Part shown: positions 35,017-42,573 of the stretch, in pieces
How positions within the stretch are numbered: position 1 is the first letter of the stretch
How the letters are laid out: every line of letters begins with the position of its first letter
Assembly: GCA_016841645.1 (NCBI GenBank)
Contig: JAENYS010000005.1
Span: forward strand, 1-64,000
DNA length: 64,000 nt
Source: Desulfoscipio geothermicus
GTDB taxonomy: Bacteria > Bacillota > Desulfotomaculia > Desulfotomaculales > Desulfallaceae
Direction of reading: 5' to 3'
Notes under the pieces: generated by a model
Told to the model about the DNA's origin: nothing
Seen by the model: only the letters and a program-made list of their open reading frames with translations
Database searches by the model: none
Translations under genes and position numbers: made by a program

Positions 35017-36369
35017 ATGTCTGAAAAAACAGACTACCTAGAATCTGACGTAATAGACTTGCGGCAAATTTTCCAGGTGCTGAAAAAATGGTCCCGGGTT
35101 ATTGTGATCATTACATTGCTGGCGGTGTTAACTAGTGGAATAATGAATTATTTTTTCATAGATCCGGTTTATGAAGCCAGGTCCATGCTGCTGGTAACCA
35201 TGCCCGCAGCCAATCAGCAGGTGCTCAGGCAAAATGAAGATAACCTGGAGTCAGTGATCAATACTATGTCGCGGCTGCCTCTTATGACTATGAATACGTA
35301 TGTTAGTCAACTGACCAGCGATACCATGTATCAGCGGGTGGTTGATCGGTTAAAACTGGATGAACAGGGGTACACGGCTAAAAACCTGGCAGGTATGGTA
35401 AAGGCTGAGGTGGGCAAGGACAGCAATATTATCGAGCTCAAGGTGCAGCATACCAACCCGCGGCTGGCTGCCGACGTGACAAATGCGTTGGGTGAGGAAT
35501 ATCTGGAATACCTTTCGGAACGAAACCAGCAGCAAATGACACGTTCCACCGACTTTTTGAAGAAGCAGAAGGCAGAGACTGATATAAAGCTAAACGAACT
35601 TTTGGAACAGTACAGGGTATTTAATTCCGACGTTCAGAGTGTGGAATACCTGCAAAAACAATTTACCAGCATAACTGATGAGTTGAACAAGTACCAGGCC
35701 AGTGTGGACATGGCGTATATGGAAGCAAGACAATTGGAGGCCGGTGTAGTCAGCCTTTATGCCAAGCTGGCCGGCACTTCGGAAACGGTAACCGTCAATA
35801 AAGTCAACCAGGATGGTACGGAGGTATTTGCTTCCGAAGAAATGAACCCGGTTTATGTTTCATTGGCTGAGAAATTAAATGAAAAGGAAGCTGAGTTGGC
35901 TGAGAAAACAGCCAGCCTGCAGGCCATGACTGCTACTACCGAACGGTTGCGCTTACAGCTTGAATCGCTCCAGGCAACGTTAAGTGCCAAGCAAATTAAA
36001 CAGCAGCAGATGCAAAATGAAATTACCCGTTTAGAAGAAACTCAAAATATGTTGGCAGAAAAGATTACCCAAACCCAAATAGCCAGGTCTATAGACATGG
36101 GGGAGACCAGTATAAATATTGCTTCGCCGGCCCTGGTACCCGCCAATCCGGTAAAGCCAAACAAACAGCTGAACATAGCTGTGGCCCTGGTGCTGGGGCT
36201 GATGGTTGCTGTGGGTTTGGCCTTTGTGTTGGAATTTATGGACAACACCATTAAGAGCCCTGATGACGTGCAAAAGCATCTGGGGTTATCTGTGATGGGT
36301 ACTATTCCGGTTTACAATGGTTCCGGTAAAAAAACCGGAAGGGGGTTTTTCCGTGTCCAAAAAGCATAG
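35017..36369 (+). CDS. Wzz/CpsC-type polysaccharide co-polymerase
   Basis: 450 residues. Two membrane segments (about 31-52 and 382-405) bracket a long extracellular region of coiled-coil character (ERNQQQMTRSTDFLKKQKAE ... LNEKEAELAEKTASLQAM). The N-terminal Wzz motif (DLRQIFQVLKKWSRVI) and the Pro-rich PALVPANPVKPNK before the second membrane segment are typical. CpsC-type proteins recruit and activate the cytosolic tyrosine kinase and set glycan chain length. ATG 35017 has an AGGAG site. The 3' end overlaps the kinase gene, so the two are coupled. Confidence 0.92.
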   Translation: MSEKTDYLESDVIDLRQIFQVLKKWSRVIVIITLLAVLTSGIMNYFFIDPVYEARSMLLVTMPAANQQVLRQNEDNLESVINTMSRLPLMTMNTYVSQLTSDTMYQRVVDRLKLDEQGYTAKNLAGMVKAEVGKDSNIIELKVQHTNPRLAADVTNALGEEYLEYLSERNQQQMTRSTDFLKKQKAETDIKLNELLEQYRVFNSDVQSVEYLQKQFTSITDELNKYQASVDMAYMEARQLEAGVVSLYAKLAGTSETVTVNKVNQDGTEVFASEEMNPVYVSLAEKLNEKEAELAEKTASLQAMTATTERLRLQLESLQATLSAKQIKQQQMQNEITRLEETQNMLAEKITQTQIARSIDMGETSINIASPALVPANPVKPNKQLNIAVALVLGLMVAVGLAFVLEFMDNTIKSPDDVQKHLGLSVMGTIPVYNGSGKKTGRGFFRVQKA

Positions 36370-37072
36370 CCGGTTTGTTTACAGTAGCATTGATTCCCGT
36401 TCGCCTTTTGCGGAAGCCTTTCGTACCTTACGCACTAATATAAGTTTTGCGGGAGTGGATAATCCCTACCGTACCATCTTGGTGGCCAGCACGTTACCCG
36501 GGGAGGGTAAATCCAGTACAACAGCTAATTTGGGTGTGGTAATAGCTCAAGCCGGACAAAGGGTACTAATCATTGATTGCGATCTCAGAAAACCGGTGCA
36601 GCATAATAATTTTAATTTAAATAATACTACCGGCGTAACCAATTGCCTGGTCAATGGGCTGGAATTAGGCAAGGTGATTCAAAATACGGAAACGGAAAGG
36701 TTAGATATATTGACCAGTGGTCCCATACCGCCTAACCCTGCGGAGTTGATCGGATCTAATAAAATGGCTGCACTAATAAACAGCGCCCGAGATGCTTACG
36801 ATATTGTTTTAATAGATTCACCGCCTGCTGTGACGGTCACTGACGCGTCACTTTTGGCCGCTATGGTGGATGGCGTACTGTTAGTGGTTAAAACCGCTTC
36901 CACCAAAATTGAGCTGGTTCAGGAAACCAAGTCGATATTGGAAAAGGCCAACGCCAAAATAATTGGCGTAGTGCTAAACAAGGTGGACGTAAGTAGCAGC
37001 AACTATTATTACCATTATTATTACTACAGTAAGGATGACAAGAAAAAAAATATACCCCGGGTAGCTTTTTAA
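36353..37072 (+). CDS. CpsD/CapB-type bacterial tyrosine kinase
   Basis: A BY-kinase of 239 residues from GTG 36353, which sits 7 nt after GGAAGGGGG. An ATG at 36317 is in frame but lacks a better site and overlaps the previous gene more. Motifs: Walker A in LPGEGKSSTTANL, Walker A' in LIIDCDLRKP, Walker B in IVLIDSPP. The C-terminal tail SSNYYYHYYYYSKDDKKK is a tyrosine cluster of seven, the usual autophosphorylation site. It pairs with the Wzz-like activator upstream and the PHP phosphatase at 34123. Together they form a phosphorylation switch for surface polysaccharide. Confidence 0.95.
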   Translation: MSKKHSRFVYSSIDSRSPFAEAFRTLRTNISFAGVDNPYRTILVASTLPGEGKSSTTANLGVVIAQAGQRVLIIDCDLRKPVQHNNFNLNNTTGVTNCLVNGLELGKVIQNTETERLDILTSGPIPPNPAELIGSNKMAALINSARDAYDIVLIDSPPAVTVTDASLLAAMVDGVLLVVKTASTKIELVQETKSILEKANAKIIGVVLNKVDVSSSNYYYHYYYYSKDDKKKNIPRVAF

Positions 37073-37425
37073 TACAGCGGTCGGAAAACCTTGTATAAAG
37101 GTACAAATATTATTCGATAAGCACAATATCTAGCTAGCCGGCCATAAGAAACACACTTTTACCGGACACCCAAGAGGTTTTAGAATGGACTAAAACCGTT
37201 AATGATGTAAAGAACATTGGTTATCGTTTGCCAAGCAAGCCCGGGTCAACCCGGGCTTAAACTAACTATTAATACATAATTACAAGTTATTGCATTAAAA
37301 ATAGGTTTGTTGGTTTTCCGTCTAGTATTAGATCACCCGGCGGGGTTTGATAAGGCCGGGTATGGGTAATAAAATAATGAGGGGAAGCTTGAATTAAGAT
37401 AAGTGGAGATTCGAGAAGGTGTAAA
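37073..37425. other. Intergenic stretch with two hairpins before csaB
   Basis: The stretch has no gene. It contains a perfect 10-bp inverted repeat, AAGCCCGGGT CA ACCCGGGCTT (37237-37258), with a 2-nt loop, and a second stem (ACCCGGC near 37336 with GCCGGGT near 37361). The first may end the cps transcript, though no T tract follows. The csaB start at 37426 lacks a strong ribosome site; only GGAGAT lies upstream. Confidence 0.55.
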
Positions 37426-38538
37426 ATGGGACACAGAATAGTCATATCCGGTTATTACGGGTTTGATAACCTGGGGGATGAGGCAGTGCTGTATAGCATG
37501 TTGCAGGCCTTGCGCCGGGTGATACCCCGCCTGGAAATTACCGTGTTATCCAACGATCCGCCGGCCACTGCCCGGGAATACGGTGTGGTGTCAGTAAACC
37601 GCTGGAACATGCGCCAGGTAGCCGGCGCCTTGCGACACGGAGAGCTGCTGCTTAGTGGTGGCGGCAGCCTGCTCCAGGATGTCACTGGGATGCAAAGCTT
37701 GGTCTATTACCTGGGTGTTATCTGGATGGCCCGCCTGCTCCGCAAACCGGTGATGTATTATGCTCAAGGTATCGGTCCGGTAAACACGGCTATCGGGCGG
37801 CGGTTGGTGTGCATGACCACCCGGAGCGTGCGGTCTGTCACTGTGCGCGACGGGGAGTCCTTGAAGGACTTGCGGTCCATGGGCGTTCGGCGGCCTATAG
37901 AGGTGACCGTCGACCCGGTGCTGGGTTTGCGTCCCAGCGATATCAACCTGGCGGCCGGGGCGGGCATATTAGCCCGGCACGGAATAATATCAGACAGCCC
38001 TGTGGTGGGAGTATCTGTACGCCCGCTCCCTGGTCGGGCCACCTGGAAAACGGAGTTGGTCCGGGCTTGTGATGAGCTGGCCATGGCCGGTCATAAAGTG
38101 GTATTTATCCCCATGCACACCCCCGACGACCTGGTCCTGTCACAGAAACTGGCTGCGGCCATGCGCGAGCACAATCACGTAATTATCGGCGAAAAACTAA
38201 ATGTGCCCGATGTCATCTCCTTGATGGGAAACCTAGATCTGTTGATAGGCATGCGCCTGCATGCCCTCGTTTTTGCAGCCGTTACCGGCGTACCGCCTCT
38301 GGGCATCGTCTATGACCCCAAGGTGGAGCGTTTTCTGGGCCGCTTAGGCGTTCCCCACGCGGGGCATCCCTTGGAAATCCAGGGCGATGCACTAGCTCAT
38401 ATGGCCAAAAGTTTTTTGGCCGGTAAAAAGGAGCTGCGGGAAAAAATATCTCGCCGGGTTCATGAGCTGCGCGGCACTGCAGAACAAACCGCACAAATAG
38501 CCCATCGAATATTAAAGGGGTCAGACCTTGACATTTGA
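37426..38538 (+). CDS. csaB: Polysaccharide pyruvyl transferase CsaB
   Basis: CsaB adds a pyruvate ketal to wall polysaccharide, which creates the binding site for SLH domains. The 370-residue length and the motifs fit: [21 protein letters not shown] at the start (quoted to GDEAVLY), [11 protein letters not shown] near 85, YYAQGIGPV near 112, [21 protein letters not shown] and the end of the fold [11 protein letters not shown]. With three SLH proteins in the window the functional match is good. Its last six residues and stop codon (GSDLDI-stop) are encoded by the left part of a 52-bp palindromic repeat, so the natural C-terminus was probably altered by that element. Location with WecG/TagA and DUF5693 genes is usual; here they are 25 kb apart. 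Confidence 0.92.
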   Translation: MGHRIVISGYYGFDNLGDEAVLYSMLQALRRVIPRLEITVLSNDPPATAREYGVVSVNRWNMRQVAGALRHGELLLSGGGSLLQDVTGMQSLVYYLGVIWMARLLRKPVMYYAQGIGPVNTAIGRRLVCMTTRSVRSVTVRDGESLKDLRSMGVRRPIEVTVDPVLGLRPSDINLAAGAGILARHGIISDSPVVGVSVRPLPGRATWKTELVRACDELAMAGHKVVFIPMHTPDDLVLSQKLAAAMREHNHVIIGEKLNVPDVISLMGNLDLLIGMRLHALVFAAVTGVPPLGIVYDPKVERFLGRLGVPHAGHPLEIQGDALAHMAKSFLAGKKELREKISRRVHELRGTAEQTAQIAHRILKGSDLDI

Positions 38539-38568
38539 CATCCTTGTCAAATGTCAAGGTCTGACCCC
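38517..38568. repeat. 52-bp palindromic repeat, copy 1
   Basis: A perfect inverted repeat with 24-bp arms (GGGGTCAGACCTTGACA... at 38517-38540 and its complement at 38545-38568) around a TCCT loop. It spans the csaB stop codon and ends 3 nt before the fabZ ribosome site. Short GGGGTCAGACC-type palindromes of this kind recur in genomes of this group and may be mobilised by IS200/REP-type transposases. The same element recurs at 39023. Confidence 0.95.
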
Positions 38569-38590
38569 GCAAGGAGGTTTTTATAATACA

Positions 38591-39019
38591 ATGGATATTA
38601 ATCAAATCATGGACATACTACCTCACCGGTATCCCTTTCTGCTAGTAGACCGTATTGAGGAACTGGTTCCCGGCGTAAAAGCGGTTGGGATTAAAAATGT
38701 GAGCGTCAATGAAAATTATTTTCAAGGACACTTTCCCGGCTTCCCGGTAATGCCCGGGGTACTGGTTATCGAGGCTATGGCTCAGGTGGGCGCTGTGGCC
38801 GTGCTGAGTATGCCGGGCTTTGCCGGCAAACTGGCCCTGTTTGCCGGGATTGACAAAGCCCGGTTCCGGCGCCAGGTGGTGCCTGGTGACATGCTGCGGA
38901 TGGAAGTGGAACTGTTGCGGGTGCGCGGCAGCTTGGGCAAGGGTAAGGCTTTGGCTACCGTGGATGGCGTGCCCGCAGCTGAGGCCGAATTGCTTTTTGC
39001 CATTGTAGATAGGGAGTAG
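38591..39019 (+). CDS. fabZ: 3-hydroxyacyl-[acyl carrier protein] dehydratase FabZ
   Basis: FabZ removes water from 3-hydroxyacyl-ACP in fatty acid elongation. The 142-residue protein from ATG 38591 (after AAGGAGG at 38571-38577) matches the family from end to end: [14 protein letters not shown] at the start, the active-site H47 in [13 protein letters not shown] and E61 in IEAMAQVGA, then [17 protein letters not shown]. The frame stays open upstream into the palindrome, but that part is not family-like. A fatty-acid gene in a polysaccharide cluster is out of place functionally. It is flanked on both sides by near-identical 52-bp palindromes, which suggests it may have arrived or been retained as a separate piece. 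Confidence 0.95.
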   Translation: MDINQIMDILPHRYPFLLVDRIEELVPGVKAVGIKNVSVNENYFQGHFPGFPVMPGVLVIEAMAQVGAVAVLSMPGFAGKLALFAGIDKARFRRQVVPGDMLRMEVELLRVRGSLGKGKALATVDGVPAAEAELLFAIVDRE

Positions 39020-39022
39020 AAA

Positions 39023-39074
39023 GGGGTCAGACCTTGACAATTGACATTAATGTCAATTGTCAAGGTCTGACCCC
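39023..39074. repeat. 52-bp palindromic repeat, copy 2
   Basis: A perfect palindrome with 26-bp arms and no loop (GGGGTCAGACCTTGACAA... to its complement), starting 3 nt after the fabZ stop. The outer 17 bp are identical to copy 1; only the centre differs. Total length is the same 52 bp. As RNA it would be a very stable hairpin and could act as a 3' end or processing signal for fabZ. Confidence 0.95.
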
Positions 39075-39282
39075 AAAAGTGTTGGAGGGAGTGATATGTC
39101 GGCGATGATGTGTAGATAAACAACGTCCGGCGGGGAATAGTGGGACAAATCTGCGTTATTAAGCAGCTATTCTGTATAATCGCCCGAATATTGACGGTTT
39201 ATGCTCTTTGTGCAACATGGACTGGCGGTGATAAAATAAGTATGGATTTGTCTGCACTCAATTTAACAGTGGAGGGATAAAT
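39075..39282 (+). other. Spacer with an orphan ribosome site and 7-codon frame
   Basis: A strong GGAGGG (39084-39089) is followed at a normal distance by ATG 39096 and a frame of seven codons (MSAMMCR, stop at 39117-39119). This is either a leader peptide or the start of a gene truncated by deletion. The remaining 160 nt show nothing readable until the ribosome site of the next gene (GGAGGG, 39271-39276). Confidence 0.35.
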
Positions 39283-40365
39283 TTGACATTTTACATATTG
39301 CCCCTGCTGCTGACCCTGGTTGCCGGTTATTTGTTAACCCCTGCAGTTCGGATGCTGGCGTTTAAAGTCGGGGCGATGGATCACCCGGATTCGCGCAAAG
39401 TGCATAATGGCATAATGCCTCGCATGGGCGGGCTAGCCGTTTACCTGGCCTTTGTAGCGTCGGTGCTCCTATTCCGGCAAGTAACCCCGCAGGTATGGGG
39501 GCTGCTGGCAGGAGCTACTGTAATCCTGTTGGTGGGGATTCTGGACGATATTAGGGGACTTTCCCCCCGGGTTAAACTGGCAGGTCAGATTCTGGCCGCA
39601 TTGGTGGTAATAGTTCCCTTTAACATTCAGGTGAGTTTTATAACTAACCCGTTAAATGGTCATATGATATTACTGGGCGCGCTCAGCATCCCAGTAACGA
39701 TTTTTTGGGTGGTGGCTGTAACCAACGCCGTTAATTTAATCGACGGGCTGGATGGTTTGGCCGGGGGTGTATCCGGCATTGCCGCCCTGACCATGGCGGC
39801 CGTAACATGGACTCAGTGGGGTGCGGCGGGCATGGAGAGTATTATGCTGGCGCTTACCCTGGTTGCTGCGCTGGCCGGTTTTTTAAAGCACAATTTTTAT
39901 CCCGCTAAAATCTTTTTGGGTGATACAGGATCACTGTTCCTGGGCTTCACTCTAGCGGTGATGGCCATCATGGGCCTTACTAAAAGCGCTACGGCCGTTT
40001 CGGTGATTATCCCGCTGGTTATCCTGGGCGTGCCCCTGATGGATACCTTCTTTGCCGTGGTCAGGCGCTATAATGAACACAAGCCTATTTTCCAGCCCGA
40101 CCGGGAGCATCTTCACCACCGGCTCATGGCCATTGGCCTTAGTCACCGGCAGACAGTGCTGGTCATATATGGACTTAGCGCTTTCCTGGGCCTAAACGCC
40201 GTGGTATTGAACATGGTAAGCAGCAACCAGGCCATGGCTATGTTGGTATTGCTGGCGGTGGTGGTGATTTACCTGGCCGATCGGGTGGGGGTGCTGGGTA
40301 GATCACGGCGGACAAGCTATAACCTAACAACCGAGGATTACAAACAGCGGTCTTCGAAAATGTAG
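39283..40365 (+). CDS. WecA/TagO-like undecaprenyl-phosphate sugar-1-phosphate transferase
   Basis: A polytopic membrane enzyme of the MraY/WecA family that starts lipid-linked glycan synthesis, most likely by moving GlcNAc-1-phosphate from UDP-GlcNAc to undecaprenyl phosphate. It has 360 residues from TTG 39283, with GGAGGG 6 nt upstream. About ten membrane segments. Signature motifs: MDHPDSRKVHNGIMPRMGG near 32-50, DDIRGLSPRVKL near 88-100, the catalytic NLIDGLDGLAGG near 151-162, LGDTGSLFLGF near 212-222, and DREHLHHRL near 274-282. It is probably the first enzyme of the wall polysaccharide on which TagA, CsaB and LCP then act. Confidence 0.93.
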   Translation: MTFYILPLLLTLVAGYLLTPAVRMLAFKVGAMDHPDSRKVHNGIMPRMGGLAVYLAFVASVLLFRQVTPQVWGLLAGATVILLVGILDDIRGLSPRVKLAGQILAALVVIVPFNIQVSFITNPLNGHMILLGALSIPVTIFWVVAVTNAVNLIDGLDGLAGGVSGIAALTMAAVTWTQWGAAGMESIMLALTLVAALAGFLKHNFYPAKIFLGDTGSLFLGFTLAVMAIMGLTKSATAVSVIIPLVILGVPLMDTFFAVVRRYNEHKPIFQPDREHLHHRLMAIGLSHRQTVLVIYGLSAFLGLNAVVLNMVSSNQAMAMLVLLAVVVIYLADRVGVLGRSRRTSYNLTTEDYKQRSSKM

Positions 40366-40372
40366 GCCTGCT

Positions 40373-40531
40373 TTAATAGGGTAATTTTTTGGGGACAGGC
40401 TGTTTTTCCGTCTTTTGAATAAACAGCCTGTCCTCTTTCTTGTCTCGCTCCAGCCGGGCCAGGTAGTCCCTGTACATCCCTTCCCGCATTAAGTCTTCCA
40501 ACTTGATAAGCTTAAACTTTTTAATCTTCAT
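40373..40531 (-). CDS. Possible small basic protein
   Basis: 52 residues from ATG at 40529-40531, preceded on the minus strand by AAGG at a usable distance. It is highly charged (MKIKKFKLIKLEDLMREGMY, then ARLERDKKEDRLFI) and has no membrane part. Its last codons run through a 13-bp inverted repeat that also looks like the terminator of the convergent transferase gene. Composition is protein-like, but no family is recognised, so it may be a real short gene or chance. Confidence 0.4.
   Translation of the reverse strand: MKIKKFKLIKLEDLMREGMYRDYLARLERDKKEDRLFIQKTEKQPVPKKLPY
40393..40433 (+). terminator. Inverted repeat after the WecA-like gene, probable terminator
   Basis: GGACAGGCTGTTT (40393-40405) and AAACAGCCTGTCC (40421-40433) pair perfectly; TCTTTCTT follows. 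The outer GGGGACAGG core also resembles the palindromic repeats seen elsewhere in the window, so it may be a repeat that has been used as a terminator. Confidence 0.65.
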
Positions 40532-40715
40532 TGTATATCCTTGGCCCCTTTGGTGGATAATGTATAAACAGCCAATCCTTCGAGAAAATAAAGCTTGTAC
40601 AATATATGAAATGCTCTGGTTAAAAATGTGCATTTTTGATAAAATTGTATATTGGAATAAATAAGCCAATTGGTACCGCAGAATGGTACCAATATCAGTT
40701 TGGAGGTTTGCTGCC

Positions 40716-42182
40716 TTGAAAAAAATAAAATTTGGTACGGACGGCTGGCGTGGGATTATTGCTGATGACTTTACCTTTGAAAACTTGCGTATTGTATCCC
40801 AGGCAGTGGCCGATTATGTGAACGGGCGGGACATGGGGCACAAGGGTATCGTGGTTGGATATGACAACCGCTTCCTCTCGGACCGGTTCGCCGACACCGT
40901 CGCAGACGTGATGATTCAGAACGGCATTAAAGTATACCTGGCTAACGGGCCCTTGCCCACCCCGGTGACCGCCTTTGCCGTCAAGGTGCACCAAGCCGCC
41001 GGTGCAGTGATGCTCACTGCCAGCCACAACCCACCGGACTATAACGGCTTTAAGTTTATCCCCGATTATGCCGGCCCTGCCCTACCGCATATAACCGAGG
41101 CAATAGAAGAAAATATTGATCGATTGCAGGGGGGCAAAGGGCTGCGGCCTTTTTTGCATGAACAGGCTCAAGAACTGGTCGTGACCCCGGTTAAACCGGA
41201 CGTGCCCCGGGTGGCCGAGCGCATCATAATCGATCCGCGTTCTGAATATTTTGAACACCTGGAGCAGCTTGTAGACATGGAAGTCATTGCCGGTTCCAAC
41301 CTGCAGGTGATGGTAGATGCCATGCACGGCAGCGGGATGGGTTACCTGGACGTAATGCTGGAGCGGGCCGGCATCAGTGTAGAGCCGTGCCGCTGCTACC
41401 GGGATCCGCTGTTTGGCGGCAGCCTGCCGGAACCAACGGGGCAAACCTTAGCCCGTGGTCGTGACTGGGTCAAGGAAGGGTGTGGCCGGTTGGGCCTGGC
41501 TTTGGACGGAGACGCCGACCGTTTTGGCATTATTGATTCCGGTGGAGTTTATATCACCCCCAACCAGTTCTTACCTCTGCTTTACCACCATCTGATCACA
41601 AAAAAAGGATTGGTTGGACCGGTTACTCGTACCGTAGCCACCACCCATATGTTGGATCGCATTGCTAATAAACACGGGCAGGCGGTTTACGAAACCGCCG
41701 TGGGCTTTAAGTATATTGGCCAAAATTTGCTTGAGAAAGGCTGCGTGTTGGGGTGCGAGGAAAGCGGAGGACTGTCTATTAAAGGTCATATTCCCGAAAA
41801 AGACGGCATCCTGGCCGGATTGTTAGCGGCGGAGATGGTGGCGGTGCACGGCAAGAGCTTACAGGAGATAGCGGGGGATGTTGTTAAAGAATATGGTGGT
41901 CAGCTATACAGTGAGCGCCTGGATATGCATACCTCGACTGCGAAAAAGCAAATAGTAATGGAAAAATTACAGCAATTTAACCCTGTCGGGTTGGCCGGAA
42001 CCTTGGTAACTAATCGGATTATTCTGGATGGCGTTAAGCTGGTGCTGGACAGCAATGAATGGGTACTGGTGCGGGCTTCGGGCACTGAGCCGCTGTTTAG
42101 AATTTATGTAGAATCTGACCGGTTGGAGAGGATTAATGAGTTGGCCCGGGATGTGGCAATGCAGATAGGGCTGGATGGCTAG
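40716..42182 (+). CDS. Phosphohexomutase (phosphoglucomutase/phosphomannomutase family)
   Basis: It interconverts hexose 6- and 1-phosphates to supply sugar nucleotides. It has 488 residues from TTG 40716, which sits 9 nt after GGAGG; an upstream ATG at 40683 lies before that site and is not family-like. Motifs: KFGTDGWRGI at the start, the phosphoserine loop TASHNP with S103, the metal loop DGDADRF near 268, the sugar-binding CEESGG near 349 and the phosphate-binding RASGTEPLFRIY near the end. Substrate specificity (glucose, mannose or glucosamine) cannot be told by eye. Neighbours suggest a supply role for wall glycan. Confidence 0.92.
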   Translation: MKKIKFGTDGWRGIIADDFTFENLRIVSQAVADYVNGRDMGHKGIVVGYDNRFLSDRFADTVADVMIQNGIKVYLANGPLPTPVTAFAVKVHQAAGAVMLTASHNPPDYNGFKFIPDYAGPALPHITEAIEENIDRLQGGKGLRPFLHEQAQELVVTPVKPDVPRVAERIIIDPRSEYFEHLEQLVDMEVIAGSNLQVMVDAMHGSGMGYLDVMLERAGISVEPCRCYRDPLFGGSLPEPTGQTLARGRDWVKEGCGRLGLALDGDADRFGIIDSGGVYITPNQFLPLLYHHLITKKGLVGPVTRTVATTHMLDRIANKHGQAVYETAVGFKYIGQNLLEKGCVLGCEESGGLSIKGHIPEKDGILAGLLAAEMVAVHGKSLQEIAGDVVKEYGGQLYSERLDMHTSTAKKQIVMEKLQQFNPVGLAGTLVTNRIILDGVKLVLDSNEWVLVRASGTEPLFRIYVESDRLERINELARDVAMQIGLDG

Positions 42183-42250
42183 CATGCTTTCGACAAAGAT
42201 TTCTTAGAGTTTAATACCGGGATTGTAAATATGGTTGGCTGTAAACAACT

Positions 42251-42306
42251 TTAAAATAAAGAAAGCCCAAGCATCTAATAACTTGCCGGGGCTTTCTTTA
42301 TTTTAA
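42251..42306. terminator. Bidirectional-type terminator after the phosphohexomutase gene
   Basis: TTAAAATAAAGAAAGCCC (42251-42268) pairs perfectly over 18 bp with its complement at 42289-42306 around a 20-nt loop. The stem ends are A/T runs, so it can work on either strand. The rest of the gap 42183-42573 is AT-rich with no gene visible. Confidence 0.85.
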
Positions 42307-42573
42307 ATGCTAAATTCTTTAAAGATTTATTTTGACAAAATAGAGGAATATGCCCAAATAATAACGAAGTAATGTGTTATTCCCTAAATAGTAACCGGTT
42401 AACAAGGTATCATTATCCTTAAACGGCTTAATAAAGTTTTAAGAACAGCATTTTTAATATTATTATAATGGTATTATCCTATCGGGCAACATGAAAATAG
42501 TCCTATTTTTGGTTAGGATAAAAGTCCTAGTATTGATCCATGTTAGTTAGATCTGGGAAGGCAGTGGTCTTAA

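Noticed and set aside
38528-38590. N-terminal extension of FabZ
   Set aside because: It translates the palindrome and lies before the AAGGAGG ribosome site.
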